DNA of 42,903 bases from Klebsormidium nitens (lineage: Eukaryota > Streptophyta > Klebsormidiophyceae > Klebsormidiales > Klebsormidiaceae), in contig DF237017.1 of assembly GCA_000708835.1 (NCBI GenBank), positions 34,964 to 77,866 on the forward strand. Direction: 5' to 3'. Position 1 is the first letter of the stretch; each line of letters starts with the position of its first letter. Below are positions 13,401 through 24,300 of the stretch, one piece after another. Both the position numbers and the translations under genes were made by a program. The notes under the pieces are model-generated. The model saw only the letters and a program-made list of their open reading frames with translations. It did not search any database and had not been told where the DNA came from.

Positions 13401-14782
13401 CCATGTAGAAAGTTGAGACCAAGACTGGTTCTGTCACACGACCCTCGCAAATGAGACACCGATTCAATGTCAATATTAGAACAAAGGTCGCGAATCAGAA
13501 ACCCCACAAGTTCACCAAAAGATGAGGCCCTGCTGACGAAGAGAAGCAGGTTACTACGGATCTGTACAAAGTAGTGCAATTCATTTGGGCCGAAGAAAAC
13601 CAAAGAAGCTGATACAATTTCAAAATGGAGGCAGCTTCACAAAAAGCAAAAATCAGGCCTTGGAGACAGGGCTTGCCCAAGCAAAGTGCCTGTCAAGCGC
13701 TCTGGACCTGCTATATTGCAATACCACTAAAAAAGACAGCGAACAACAAAGCAGTGTCTGAAATGTTGCAATTCTTTTGCCACCAGCCACCGATAGACCC
13801 GTTATGGCAGCAAAATAAATCCGTCAGCAGGCTGCTGAATGAATCAACAGCGCCAAAACCCTTCAGAGATGAAAAGGCAACGAAAGAGGTCAAGATGTTG
13901 GGATGGTCAAGCTGGCCGTTGCAAGCAATTGTGGATTGCCGTCCTGTTTGTCCGCTCTATCATCTGTGCTTTGAAACCACAGCTTTTTGCACAATAGCGC
14001 AAAATTTTGCAGATAATGAGTCAGCCGGGAGCACAAGCCTAGCACAACCTTTGAGATGTCACGAAATCGCTGCTGCAAAAACACCACCATTCCAGAACCT
14101 TTCCAGAAGCAACGACCATTGCGCTTAATGCGATTTCAGCTTTTTGACATGGATACTGCGCGATCTGCTTCAAAGGAAGGTGAGCGCAGCGAACCTGTTG
14201 ATGACAGTGGAGCAGCCGCAATTGTTTCCAAACTGTAGCTAATAGTCATTCGCTTGTGAATCTTCGAAACCAAACCTTTATCAATCAGCTTCCACCAGCG
14301 CAAACCCTCCTAGCCGTGTCTTCTCAAATTGCAAACATTGGACTGGTCACAAAGCACGGGCTCTCTCATCTCTGTGTGCAAACGACTTTGAAATAAGATG
14401 AAGGTGATCGAAAACATGTCTTGCAAAGGACGCCATTGACAACATTAGAAAAGAACCTCAGAGGTTCTGTCGATGCATCCGTTCATTTGATAAAAATTAA
14501 GTGAAGGTTTGCAGAGTTCCCTGCCACGCACCAGTACTTGACCACCTTGCAGCGCGAGCACTGCATTGTCGTCTCCTGCAGGCAGACCTCACACCTAGTT
14601 GCTGGCTCGCTCATCCTGGCCAGCTTCTCAGTCTGCTTCGATCCTCCCCGCCACCTGGCAGCTCCTGGGACTAGCGACCCTAGCGGCCCCACATGGAATA
14701 GATACACGAGGAGGAGACCAGCGAGGCCGATGAGCACTGTAGGCCAGAGTGCCTCTAGCAGCGTTGCAGCCCCTTCGTGCAT
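4472..14782 (-). CDS. MYND-type ubiquitin-specific protease (UBP15-19 group) with C-terminal SEC-C motif
   Basis: A deubiquitinase that cleaves ubiquitin from proteins. Exons on the minus strand: 14782-14532, 13264-13102, 12588-12500, 12111-12026, 11291-11123, 10548-10425, 9886-9729, 9090-9006, 8563-8486, 7802-7606 and 6848-4472; all phases agree, giving 1258 aa. Residues 13-29 are hydrophobic, a likely membrane anchor as in plant relatives. MYND finger: C64, C67, C75, C78, C84, C88, H97, C101. The Cys box is [11 protein letters not shown] with catalytic C169; the QEDAHEF motif lies in exon 5; paired CxxC motifs in exons 7-8 form the USP zinc ribbon; the His box is GHY (H427), followed by an ADDSDV acidic motif. 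The catalytic domain ends YAR (467). A long Ser/Gly/Glu-rich tail follows, ending in a SEC-C motif (C1240, C1242, C1251, H1252). Joining exon 11 is an inference: the phase fits, the join reads [13 protein letters not shown] like plant UBP tails, and exon 11 has no in-frame ATG in its first 88 or so codons. Confidence 0.85.
4475..4540 (-). other. SEC-C zinc-binding motif at the protease C-terminus
   Basis: The last residues read [17 protein letters not shown] and then a short tail. This is the SEC-C pattern (CxCxSGxxxxxCH) known from the end of bacterial SecA and many other proteins, where it binds zinc. All four ligands are present. A Lys-rich helix-like stretch precedes it. Confidence 0.9.
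5338..5450 (-). repeat. Degenerate in-frame coding repeat in the protease tail
   Basis: Roughly ten-codon units encode phrases such as [26 protein letters not shown] and AFTRES. They share the DNA core tgtgtgaatgcgccccc. They look like replication slippage within a disordered tail. Confidence 0.75.
6438..6476 (-). repeat. 21-bp in-frame coding repeat, two copies
   Basis: The unit ggtgtgaatgcgttttcag recurs at a 21-bp offset and encodes ENAFTPP twice. It shares the gtgtgaatgcg core with the repeat about 1 kb away in the same exon. Confidence 0.75.
7840..7923 (-). pseudogene. Decayed partial copy of the protease His-box exon
   Basis: Read on the minus strand after an intact-looking acceptor (TTGCAG), it gives [18 protein letters not shown] and then FFGDYLCF before a stop. 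It matches the 5' part of the true exon (7802-7606) starting 4 codons in. It lies 133 bp upstream, in the preceding intron. The catalytic His of GHY is Asp in the copy, and the frame soon reaches a stop, so inclusion would abolish activity. Confidence 0.85.
10560..10787 (-). repeat. Direct duplication of intron sequence beside protease exon 6
   Basis: About 60 bp at 10560-10619 (just upstream of the exon on the minus strand) recurs at 10728-10787, offset 168 bp. Shared blocks include aggcggca, tcac.agcaaagcct and ccgagctacg. No coding exon edge is included, unlike the other copies in this gene. Confidence 0.7.
11377..11520 (-). pseudogene. Decayed partial copy of protease exon 5 with flanking intron
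   Basis: Minus-strand 11444-11377 copies the first 68 nt of the true exon (11291-11123) at an offset of 153 bp. It keeps an acceptor (CCGCAG) and reads [20 protein letters not shown] and one more residue before a TAG. The similarity continues into the upstream intron to about 11520 (for example cagcgtggttagcgg against cagcatggttaacgg). Splicing to this acceptor would truncate the protein. Confidence 0.87.
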
Positions 14783-16023
14783 TCGGACATCTGCACGGCA
14801 GGCGGCATCAAACCGGCATCGACTGTGATGGCTCGACTCGATCAACCTGAGGCTGAGTATTCAAATACAGCGCAAAAAGTTATCGGACTGTTGCAAAGTA
14901 TTGAAAGGCGTGCGCACGCAGAAATATTGTTAGGCGACAAGCGGGCAGTGTCGGTAATAAGAGATGCAGTGCGAGGTGCCCCTATATCACGTCTTTCTGC
15001 AGGAAATGAGCTTCGAATAGCCTGCAAAGCTCGAATAGGAAATGTGCTTGCAAAGCCAGAAGAGGTCTGACAAGAACGCCGCGCTGATCCTGCTGCTGAT
15101 CCTCTCGAGTCTCGTGTTCATTGCTGCCAAACTTGATGAAGCTCAACAGGATTGCCAGTGTTTGCCACTGCGTAGAACTAGAGCGATACGAAAAGAGGTT
15201 ACCACATTGGCTCAGGCTGATTGCAAAAACAGTGCGGTACTAACCGAACATCCTGGTACGTACTCTTCTCCGGCGAGTTCTGAAAAGTAAAAGCAGGCCC
15301 GCGAAACTCGGGCAGGTTGCATCATGAACCGTGATGACATCAGCAGCACTGCACTAGAAGCTGCCTCCTCCGAGTGGCCGGGAGAGGAGAGAATAACGCC
15401 CGCCGGGGATGGCACCTGTACTCGCGAGTCGGGACTCAATAGCGTATACGGGACTTCACTTGACGGGGCAGTTTCCCCGGCCACTCGAGAGTCCAAAAGT
15501 CCACAAGTAGGTACCGGTCGGCGGTAAGGTTTGAACCCTCTGAATGATGACATCGGTGTCCAACACCAAACAACTGACTGCCTCGGTTGGGACGTTGTGG
15601 CAGTGAAAATGACTCATCGGACGAAGCAAATTAGCCCAATTGAGCAGATCGAAGGACAGTAGCAGACGGCACAATTCCCCCGGGCACATGATCCAGGGGA
15701 TTGCGCACCGAGGTCAAAGTTTGACCGTACGTACGGTGGCGCGACCAACCTGCGAAACGTGCATGCCACTGCAGCCGTCATCCATGGCGCGCTGGCTGCA
15801 GCCATTTGAATCTGCCATGGGGTCGCCATGTTGCTGCACCATCATGGACAATTCCACCATTGCACGAGAGGAAATGGAGGGGAGAAGGCGGCTCCATCTT
15901 CTAGTCGTCCAATTTTGAACATTTGAAGACATTCCTTCTCATCAATCTGCAAAATTTTATTGGAGTCTGTAATGCCTCGGCAAGAGCGCATTCTTTTGGA
16001 ATCCCCCAAAAGCAAGGCAATCC
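14783..16023. other. Divergent intergenic region between protease and membrane-protein genes
   Basis: About 1.24 kb between two start codons facing away from each other, so it probably holds both promoters. No motif can be assigned. A plus-strand ORF at 15042-15290 has a coding-like, hydrophobic stretch (NAALILLLILSSLVFIAAKL). It might be a short membrane peptide or an unplaced 5' exon of the downstream gene. I could not connect it by splice phase, so I do not call it a gene. Confidence 0.45.
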
Positions 16024-17598
16024 ATGTCTTCAACACGCATGCAGATGACGTCAGGCAAGCCTCAGCAAAGCAAGGGTCCCGGGAGGGGCCCTGTGTCTCG
16101 CCTCTCTAGATGGCTGCGGCCGCGCAGGACGACGCCGGTCACGTCCAACTCGCAAGAGTCTTCTGAGGACGAGGCTGGCTCAGAAGAATGCAAGAAGGTC
16201 TCGGAAGAAACAAAATTTAAGGCGAGTGCAGGGGAAAATGATGTCCACCATAAGCGAAAGAAGGGGGCTGCGAAAGCACAACCAGCAGAGGGACCAGCTG
16301 AGCAGAGACGAGAGCATTCCCCTGCTGAGAGAGTAAGTAGAGTAGAAGATTCTCAGCGTGGCCAGACAACTGTCTCAGAGATTCAAGAAGAAGGATCGGG
16401 TGACAGGGACATTGGTGAGGTCAGCGGCAGTCCCCCTTCGCTTTTGTTCAAAGGGATGTCCCTGCCTGCTGGGTTTGGTCAGCGGCAGACCCAGGCCTGC
16501 GTTAGCACTAACCTATACAGTTCGGGGGGCCTCCTGCAAACCAGAGCTAGCCGCGAGCTGTCATTGCCATCGCCCGGGGGTGCAAATGACACAGCCTGGC
16601 TTGTTGCCATTCTCCTCTGCACAGCCTTGCTCTGTCTCACGTTCGGGGGGGTGGTGGCAGTCTGCACCACAGCCCTCGTGGGCGTGCTTACCACCCCCCT
16701 CTTGGCTCCATCAGTTTTCCGGAAGAAGCAGCGGAAGCCACCCCCCCTTGCGATACAAGACCCCTCGAGTAAGAGCCCTGAAATTCACCCCACCCCCCTC
16801 CAAAACAAGCCCCCACAGAGACCCCCTGCTTCTGAGCCCATACCCTCATTCCGCCCCCGGGGGACAACTCCCCTGGGCAGACGGACCCCCCGCCCAAGTT
16901 TTACGGCCTCTCGACAACCTACAAAAAGCACGGAGCCCCCTGTTTTTGACCTTGGTGAGCCGGCAGCGGTCAAAAACCGGAGTTCCATGGGATCGGTGGC
17001 GCGGTTTGGCACCACTTCAGTCCCTGCCTCGGGGCAAAATACTCCTCAAGCCACCACTCCATCCCCGCCGCCCCTCTCTCACCGGTCGCCAAACCCCCTC
17101 TCTAACCGGTCCCCTAACCCCCCCTCTAACTGCTCGGTCATTTCCGAGCGAGATTTTGTGGATCTGGCGCCCGGAGTTGCTCCCAAGTGGCCGGCAGCGG
17201 CGGCCCTTGAGGATGACGTAAGCAGTGCAGGGGATCTGGATGGTGATGCGGCCGTCCGAATAGCGGGCGTTTTGGTTGGGGTTCTTGCGTCCTTGTTGTG
17301 GAGTTGGACCGGTGCGATGTTGGGGTCGGTGGTCGTAATGTTGTTCTCAGTTGCACATACTAGGAGTGTTGAGCACGGGGCTGAGCAAATCATCTCGGAA
17401 CCGGCGGGTTTACTTGGCCCTGCAAGGGCTCAAAGTGCGCCAGCTGCCGAGTTGGGGCGGTTGAGTAGGTCCGTGCAACTTACGCCGCGAGTAAGCACTG
17501 TAAGCCCAAACCTGGATACAATCTCTGTCCATAGTCCAGGCAGGATTGAGAACGAACGGAAAAGAAGGCACTCAGTACCGTCAAAGTTAGCTGGATAG
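16024..17598 (+). CDS. Pro/Ser-rich protein with two hydrophobic segments, 524 aa
   Basis: A single open frame from ATG to TAG; I do not recognise a family. Residues 1-150 are basic and acidic, low complexity and rich in Ser, Glu and Lys. A strongly hydrophobic stretch follows at about 189-230 (WLVAILLCTALLCLTFGG and onward), then a long proline-rich linker (about 235-400, with PNPLSNRSPNP-type repeats). A second hydrophobic stretch spans about 409-446 (IAGVLVGVLASLLWSW and onward), then a basic Ser-rich tail ending RRHSVPSKLAG. Each hydrophobic region is long enough for a membrane hairpin or one to two helices. It is probably an integral membrane protein with disordered soluble parts; location and role are unknown. 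The frame is coding-like (GC-rich, long, no stops), but an upstream exon cannot be excluded. It faces away from the protease gene. Confidence 0.65.
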   Translation: MSSTRMQMTSGKPQQSKGPGRGPVSRLSRWLRPRRTTPVTSNSQESSEDEAGSEECKKVSEETKFKASAGENDVHHKRKKGAAKAQPAEGPAEQRREHSPAERVSRVEDSQRGQTTVSEIQEEGSGDRDIGEVSGSPPSLLFKGMSLPAGFGQRQTQACVSTNLYSSGGLLQTRASRELSLPSPGGANDTAWLVAILLCTALLCLTFGGVVAVCTTALVGVLTTPLLAPSVFRKKQRKPPPLAIQDPSSKSPEIHPTPLQNKPPQRPPASEPIPSFRPRGTTPLGRRTPRPSFTASRQPTKSTEPPVFDLGEPAAVKNRSSMGSVARFGTTSVPASGQNTPQATTPSPPPLSHRSPNPLSNRSPNPPSNCSVISERDFVDLAPGVAPKWPAAAALEDDVSSAGDLDGDAAVRIAGVLVGVLASLLWSWTGAMLGSVVVMLFSVAHTRSVEHGAEQIISEPAGLLGPARAQSAPAAELGRLSRSVQLTPRVSTVSPNLDTISVHSPGRIENERKRRHSVPSKLAG

Positions 17599-18315
17599 AG
17601 GAATGCTGCAGACCATCGAACTTGTCCGCATCGTTTGTAAAAGTAGCGAGACACTGGACAAACATTCTGAGAATCAATTGTAACGAAAGAAGCTTTTGAA
17701 TTTGCGAGACAGCTGGGCCCACTAAGCAGCTGCAATTGCTTTGGAGCTGCTGTGGCTCTTTCTGTGCAACTCTACGTGCTCAACAGTCAGGCTCCCATCC
17801 ATGGCGTGCCTAGCTCGTCTATATTTGTTGTTAGGGCATTGACTGATTGTGAACATGACGACTCAAGCAGCATATATGCACAGTGAGTGTGCTGCATTTG
17901 CACCGCGAAGGATCGATCACTGCAGCATGGGCTGAGCCTAGATCAAGTTATGTTGAACATGGTCGATCCGGCTCATGCAAATATGTGCATGCATGGCTTG
18001 TGTTCATTCCGGCAGTACGTATCAACTCGTCGACGGTAGGCAGTCACTGGCAGGCTGCATGGCTAATATATATCAAGTATATAACTATATATACAACGAG
18101 AGGCCGCTATTGGAAGACCAATGCCTGCGAGCACTTATGATGAGTTGATCGCCGTCATTAATGTCAGAACAAGGGCTTAAGGCCGAGCTGAGCTTAGAGC
18201 TTCTGCTGGAGCTGGAACTCACAACAGGTTATATGAGCAACGTACTGGCATGCATGGCTTATTACCTTCACACCGTCCGGTCAGTCTGAGATGCGCGCGC
18301 TTACGCCCCCAACGG
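17599..18315. other. Intergenic region between converging genes
   Basis: This holds the presumed 3' ends of the membrane-protein gene (+) and the PPR gene (-). A short AT-rich dinucleotide-like stretch lies near 18063-18094 (tatatat-type). No coding frame, RNA gene or larger repeat is seen. Confidence 0.6.
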
Positions 18316-21300
18316 TCAATCCCCCTCAACTCGATCCTCCTCATCAGGGGCCCTACTTCCAAACCGATCGACATACCGCGACTCCGATCGCTCCCGCGCA
18401 ACGCGATCCAGGTTTCCCAAATCCCCACTTAGCAACTTGACCAAGTCCTGACTCGTCCCCCTCCCCGTGTGATGCACCCACTCCTTGATCTTTCGGCCCG
18501 CAACTCTAGCTCGTCTCCGTCGCCTTTTCACAACCTCTCGGGGTGCCCGGTACGGTACCCCGGTCACCCTGCGCCAGTCCACGCCCCTCCTCGCAACCCT
18601 GCGGCTGTCAAACTCGTCCCCGCCGTCCGTTTCATCGCCCTCGTCCGCCAGGGACTGCCACGTGTCAGTCCCTGGCGGCGCCGTGCCTTGGTCGTCCTCT
18701 CCCGCATCTAGGTCCCCCAAGAGTCTCGTTCTGTTTCCATCTTGTGCAGAATCCAACGTGGATCCTCTTCCCTCGGACGAACCACTTTCCGATCCATCAA
18801 CCTCGAAAACCCCCTCGCGCCCTTCCCCAGACACACCTCCGCTGAATCCGGCCCCCGCTTCCCCCCCCTCCGAAACATCAATGTCTCGCCCCCCCGCTGA
18901 AACGCCCTCGCCAACCCCTCTTTCGCGCCGCCCCTGTTTCGCCAGCCGCCGCTTTACGATCCGCACCCGCCCGCTTAGCGCGTCGTTGCACTCGAGGCCC
19001 TGTTTCCGCATCGCCTCCACCAATCTCAGAAACGTTTCCCAATCTTTTCCCACGTACAGGGCCTCGCCGAGCGTGTTGTAGACCCGCGCGTCCGGCCGGA
19101 AACCTGCGCCGCGCATCTCGCCCAAAACTTCCAAACCCTCGCGGACGCGCCCTGCGCGCGCGAGCAGCCGAATCACGATGTCGTAGGTCGCCACCGAGGG
19201 CTTAACACGGTCGCTAGCTCCCGTTCTAACCCCCTTTCTAACCCCCTTGCTGCCACCCTCTCTATAAGCGTCTCCGAACCCTTCAGCAACACTTTCTCTA
19301 GGCTCCTTGCGAGGGACGTCTCCAAGCAGCTCTCCGTTTCCTTCTCGAGGCCCCTTTCCAAGCCCCTTGCCGACTTCCCCACTGAACCCTTTGCTTACCC
19401 CCTCTCGCGCCTCAACAATAACCTCTTCTCTGGGCTCCCCTAATCTAACCTCCTCTCTGGCCTCCCCTTTGATTCCCCCTCTAACGCCCTCGCTATCCCC
19501 CAGTCTAACCTCCTCTTTGACCGCCTCGTTAACCCCACCGTTAAAACCCTGCAATTTCCGAAACGCTGCCAGCGCTTCTCGCCACCGCTTCCCGGCCCCA
19601 AGCGCGCCAATCAGAGCGTTCCACGTCACCACCGTCCGTTCCAACCCCAGCTCCCCCATCTCCTCAAACGCCGCCACCGCTTCATCCGTTTTTTGGCACC
19701 GCCCCGCGAACCGGATCCAAACGTTAAACGTGTACCAGTCCGGCTTAACCCCCTCGCTAACCATGCGTTGCTTGACCGTAACTCCCGCCGCCCAGTTCCC
19801 CGACGCGCTGCAAACTAGAAGGAGGTGGTTATAGATTCGGGTGTCGGCTTTCACGCCGGCCGCGGCCATCTGGTCCGGAACCTCTAGAGCTTCCCGGAGC
19901 TCCCCATGTTTCAGGCACACCCGGAGAACCGCTAGAAAAACGTTCCGCGACAGCGGCAGCCGCCTCGCCAGGACATCGTGGTACAGCTGGCGCGCACGCG
20001 CGAATCCGGTTTGGGTCTCGCTAACCCCGCTGGAAACCGCTTGTTGTCCAACGGTCGTTACACCAACCCGACTAGATAACTCTGGCTTTCCTGCGCCGGC
20101 TAAAGTGGTTCCGTTCGAGTCCCTCCTTTCCGCAGCACTAGCTTCCGCCGGAATTCGATCCGATGTTCCTCGATTTGCGGCGTCGATTGAATGAGTGCCT
20201 TCCGAGACCCCTGGCGTTCCGGCGCCGCTTTCCGGTTCCGTTTCCGCAGTGCGTTCCGGCTCGACCCCTTGCTCCGCTTCAGACGACTTTCCCTCTCCAG
20301 TCTCAGCAACCGCTTTGCCGTCAAAAGCTCTACCGCCAGGATTCGTTCCCCGCTCTAGTTCCTCTCCTAGCGGATCGTCCCCAAAGGCAAACTCGTCGAA
20401 GGAACCGTCAGTCCGCTCCGGCAACTGCCAATATTCAATCCCCTCCCCAAACTCCCTGCGTAAACCAATACCCCCTTCGGGAATCGAGTCCGTCTGGCTG
20501 CACGCGTCAATTGCTAGGGCGTACATATGAGAGTCCGGTTCCGTTCCCAGCTCGGGAGCGGAACGGAAGACGGAAAGGGCCTCCTCGGGCAAACCTACGG
20601 AGAGGAGAGCCTCCATGTATGCGGCGCAAAGGCGGGGGGTGGGGGGATCAGGAAGGTGGGCAATCGCGTGAGCCCATAGTTCCTGCATCAGAAGAATGTT
20701 TTGAAGAATTTAGTGACGGTGTGAAGAAGCGGAGCCTTTTCAAAGCAATTCGCATGTGCAAAGACGGCGACCTTTTGGTTGAAAGTGCGCCGTACTGTTC
20801 TGGGGAAGATGTCGACGTTCTCGAGGTGCGCAAAAGAAACGAACCTTGCATGGCACGCTGTCAAGATTGCAACCTCCCGAATCGCAGCCACGCAGACCTG
20901 AACCGATTTAGGCAGTCTTGTCCCCCAGGAGTGCCTTCGCGGACCAATACCGACACCCTCTCCCTTCTGCATCCACAAAACCGCAGAGTTGAAACTCAAA
21001 ACCCAACCCCTGAATACCCAAAACCCGAAACCCAGACCCCCCAACAACCCGGCATCCCAAGTTGGAAACTCACTCTGGCAAGCCCCGCGTCCCCCGCCTC
21101 CTTACACGCCCCCATCAGCGCTGCATACATGCTCTGCCGCAGGGGGATCCCCCTCTCGCCAAACCCGGTCAGGAGCTCCAACCCCTCCCTAACCCGCCCG
21201 TCGGCGGCGTACGCTTGGACGAGCGTTTCGAAGCAGCCGACTTCGGGATCGCACCCGGCGCGTTTCATGTCGAGCAGGAGTTGGCGGACTTTCGCGTGGA

Positions 21301-24300
21301 GGCCGCGCGATGCGCATGCGCACAGCAGGGCGCCCCACATGGGGACGCTCGGAGGGAAGCCCCGGGCGCGCATTTCCTGCAGGGTTAGGTTCCCGGTTAG
21401 CGTTTCAGGAAATTCCACTTCTAGTGTTTTACAGTTGAAAATTTTGAGGTTAGCGGCTGACTACGGAAACCAGCTCTGGTTTGGAAAGGTGGAGACCATG
21501 CGATGCACAGACGCACAGGAGGGCGCCCCACATGGGCACGNNNNNNNNNNNNNNNNNNNNNNNNNNNNNNNNNNNNNNNNNNNNNNNNNNNNNNNNNNNN
21601 NNNNNNNNNNNNNNNNNNNNNNNNNNNNNNNNNNNNNNNNNNNNNNNNNNNNNNNNNNNNNNNNNNNNNNNNNNNNNNNNNNNNNNNNNNNNNNNNNNNN
21701 NNNNNNNNNNNNNNNNNNNNNNNNNNNNNNNNNNNNNNNNNNNNNNNNNNNNNNNNNNNNNNNNNNNNNNNNNNNNNNNNNNNNNNNNNNNNNNNNNNNN
21801 NNNNNNNNNNNNNNNNNNNNNNNNNNNNNNNNNNNNNNNNNNNNCGAAGCACAGCCGCACAGGAGGTCGCTCACATGGGGACGCTCGTAGGAAAGCTGCG
21901 GGCGCGCATTCTTGCAGGGTTAGCTTTCCAGCTAGCGTTTTAACAGCGGCGGTTTCAAGGTCTCAGGGGTCCTATGGTTTTAGAGTTAGCGGCTGGTTAC
22001 GGAAACCGGCTCTCCTTCGAAAAGGTGGAGATTGCGCGATGCACAGGCGCACAGAAGGGCGCTGCACATGGGGACGCTCGGGAGGCAGCCCCAGGCATGC
22101 ATCTCCTGTGGGAATAAGGTTGTTGGCTAGTGTTTCAAAGGCAGGTGTTTTGGGTGAGAGGCTCGCTAACGAAACGCTTACGGACTTTTGCGTCGAGGTT
22201 GCTTGACACGCACGCCCACAGAAGCGCTCATAGTTCAAAGCCCTCGCTCCATGCAGATTTCATGAGCAAGCAACACAACGCAGAGAACTGAAGACACCAA
22301 CGCAGTAACGCGGCGCCAATTTTCAAATTCTCACCGCAATCAGCGCCTCCGCTTTCTCGATCTCCCCGTCTCGCGCCAGCGCGCTGACGACAGCTGCATA
22401 CGTCAGCGCGTTCGGGACGCAGCCCGCGTCCCGCTTCATGTACTCGAAAACCTCCAAACCCTCACGCAGGCGCCCCGCCCGGTCGAGCGCCGCTATGAGG
22501 CCCGTAAGGCTAATGACGAGGGGGCGACGGCCGGCCGCGTTAAGCGGCATGCTTTCGATCACCTGATAAGGAGTAAAAGCAACGACACCTCACTTATCTG
22601 CCCGAAAGGCACTTCTTGGGGGGTGGTGGTTCTGTGGGATTGGTTGTCGAGGGGATTTTGTAGATTTGATTATCGGAGGTCGTGAAGAGGAGATAAACGA
22701 GGGGGCGTCGGCCGGCCGCACTTAGTGGCATGCTCTCAATCACCTGACAATAAAAACAGAACCATAAACGTCGCTTTTCTACCGGAAAGCGACTTCTGTA
22801 CGCGTGATTGGGCGGGTGGAGACTCTGTGCAATCGGGTGTTAAGAGGTTCGTAAACAATTGGTTGTCGAAAGTCGTGAGAAGGAAATCAATGAGGGGGCG
22901 CCGGCCGGTCGCATTGAGCGGCATGCTCTCAATCACCTTACGAGGAATCAATACAATCACAAGCTGACGTCATTTCTCAATAGCGAAGCACCAGTAAATT
23001 GGAACAAACCGACTTTTCTTTTTGAAGGCAGAGTCTCTGAAGAAAAGACAGGGAAATGGTCTTCCTCATTGAAATTGACGTCAAGGGGTTCATAAAAAGG
23101 GAACCGACGAGAGACAGTGATATCGAGGACGGGTCTACCTGGACAGAAGCGAGTACCTACTCTAGACTCCGTGGGTTTTGAGTTCCTGTTTCCCTCGTCA
23201 GCGCCATCTCTCAAAGAGGACGTATCAAGAGGACCAGACGACGGCGACAGTTAGAGCGAGTACAGGGGTCGACTGTCGCTGCAAACAAAGCGATGCGTTG
23301 TAAACACACAGTCGCTCTGCCTGACGAATTCTTTGTCACTTCCTGTCTGCCTCGCTCCCATAAATAAAACTTTTTGAAAATGAAACATCCCTAGGTCTCA
23401 AGCTCATGAGGGCTCCTCATGCACCGAAACTACACTCATAAGTAGTCGCAGGTTCATAAGGGCTCCCCGCTGCATCCAAATGTACTCTTAAGTAGTCGTA
23501 GATTCATAAGGGCTCCCCACGTGCACCAACAATACACTCGTAAGCAGTCGTAAACCGTACCTCGACGCCCTTCCGCCAGTTTCCCGCCACAGCATGGGCG
23601 CACGCGACGGCCGAGTAGCATGCAGCGCTCGGGGCCAAGCCCCGACCCCGCATCTCCCGAAAGTGCTTCTCCGCTAGCTCCGCTTGCCCGCCCCCCACCA
23701 ACGCCTGCAGATCAACGGAGACGCTGATGAGTGGAAAGTACTGACGTCAACCTGGAGTGATGGACGTCGGCATGTGACGTCAGCATCTGCCAAGGAGCAA
23801 AGTCACAGCAACGAGAAGTGCATCGCCGCCAGCTCCCTGTGACCGCCCACAGACAGCACCTGCGCAACCAACAGCAGTCTTTGGACCGTGCAAGCCGGCG
23901 GGAGAAACATAGAAATATATGACTGATTATGCTGAAGTCAGCATAATGGGTGACTTGCACTTTGTTCGCTGGCCGCCGAAACTCTGGAAGAAATCAGGGG
24001 GCGAGACTCGAGGGGCCTTTCGCAAGTTCGCGCCCACAGAAAGACGTTCGTTGTCTGGCCTTTTCCTCGCCCAAAACCCTGCACGTCACGAGATTTCAGC
24101 TTCGAGGAGAATGCAAATGCAACTAATCTCTGTCTCTGACACCAAGTTTTGCCGCATCCTTCGTCGGACCTTTTTATCTTAACCACACGTTCTACTTTCT
24201 GAATTACTACTGGCCTCAAGCTGAAAGCATTTCAAAAGTCGGTTCGGATCAGAACCCTCGCTCACCTGCAGAAGATTCTTGTACGTTGCGACGGTCGGTT

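Noticed and set aside
13625-14128. Plus-strand 167-codon ORF inside the first protease intron
   Set aside because: Composition is not coding-like, there is no motif, and it lies within an intron of a well-supported gene on the other strand.
16358-17221. Second long plus-strand frame overlapping the membrane-protein gene
   Set aside because: It is a shifted frame of the same GC-rich, proline-rich DNA; the 524-codon frame is longer and has sensible hydrophobic segments.
18485-20530. Several long plus-strand frames opposite PPR exon 7
   Set aside because: They are mirror frames of GC-rich repeat coding DNA; the minus-strand PPR motifs settle the coding strand.
20163-21890. Long plus-strand frame running through the N gap
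   Set aside because: It is open only because N bases cannot create stops, and it crosses PPR exons on the other strand.
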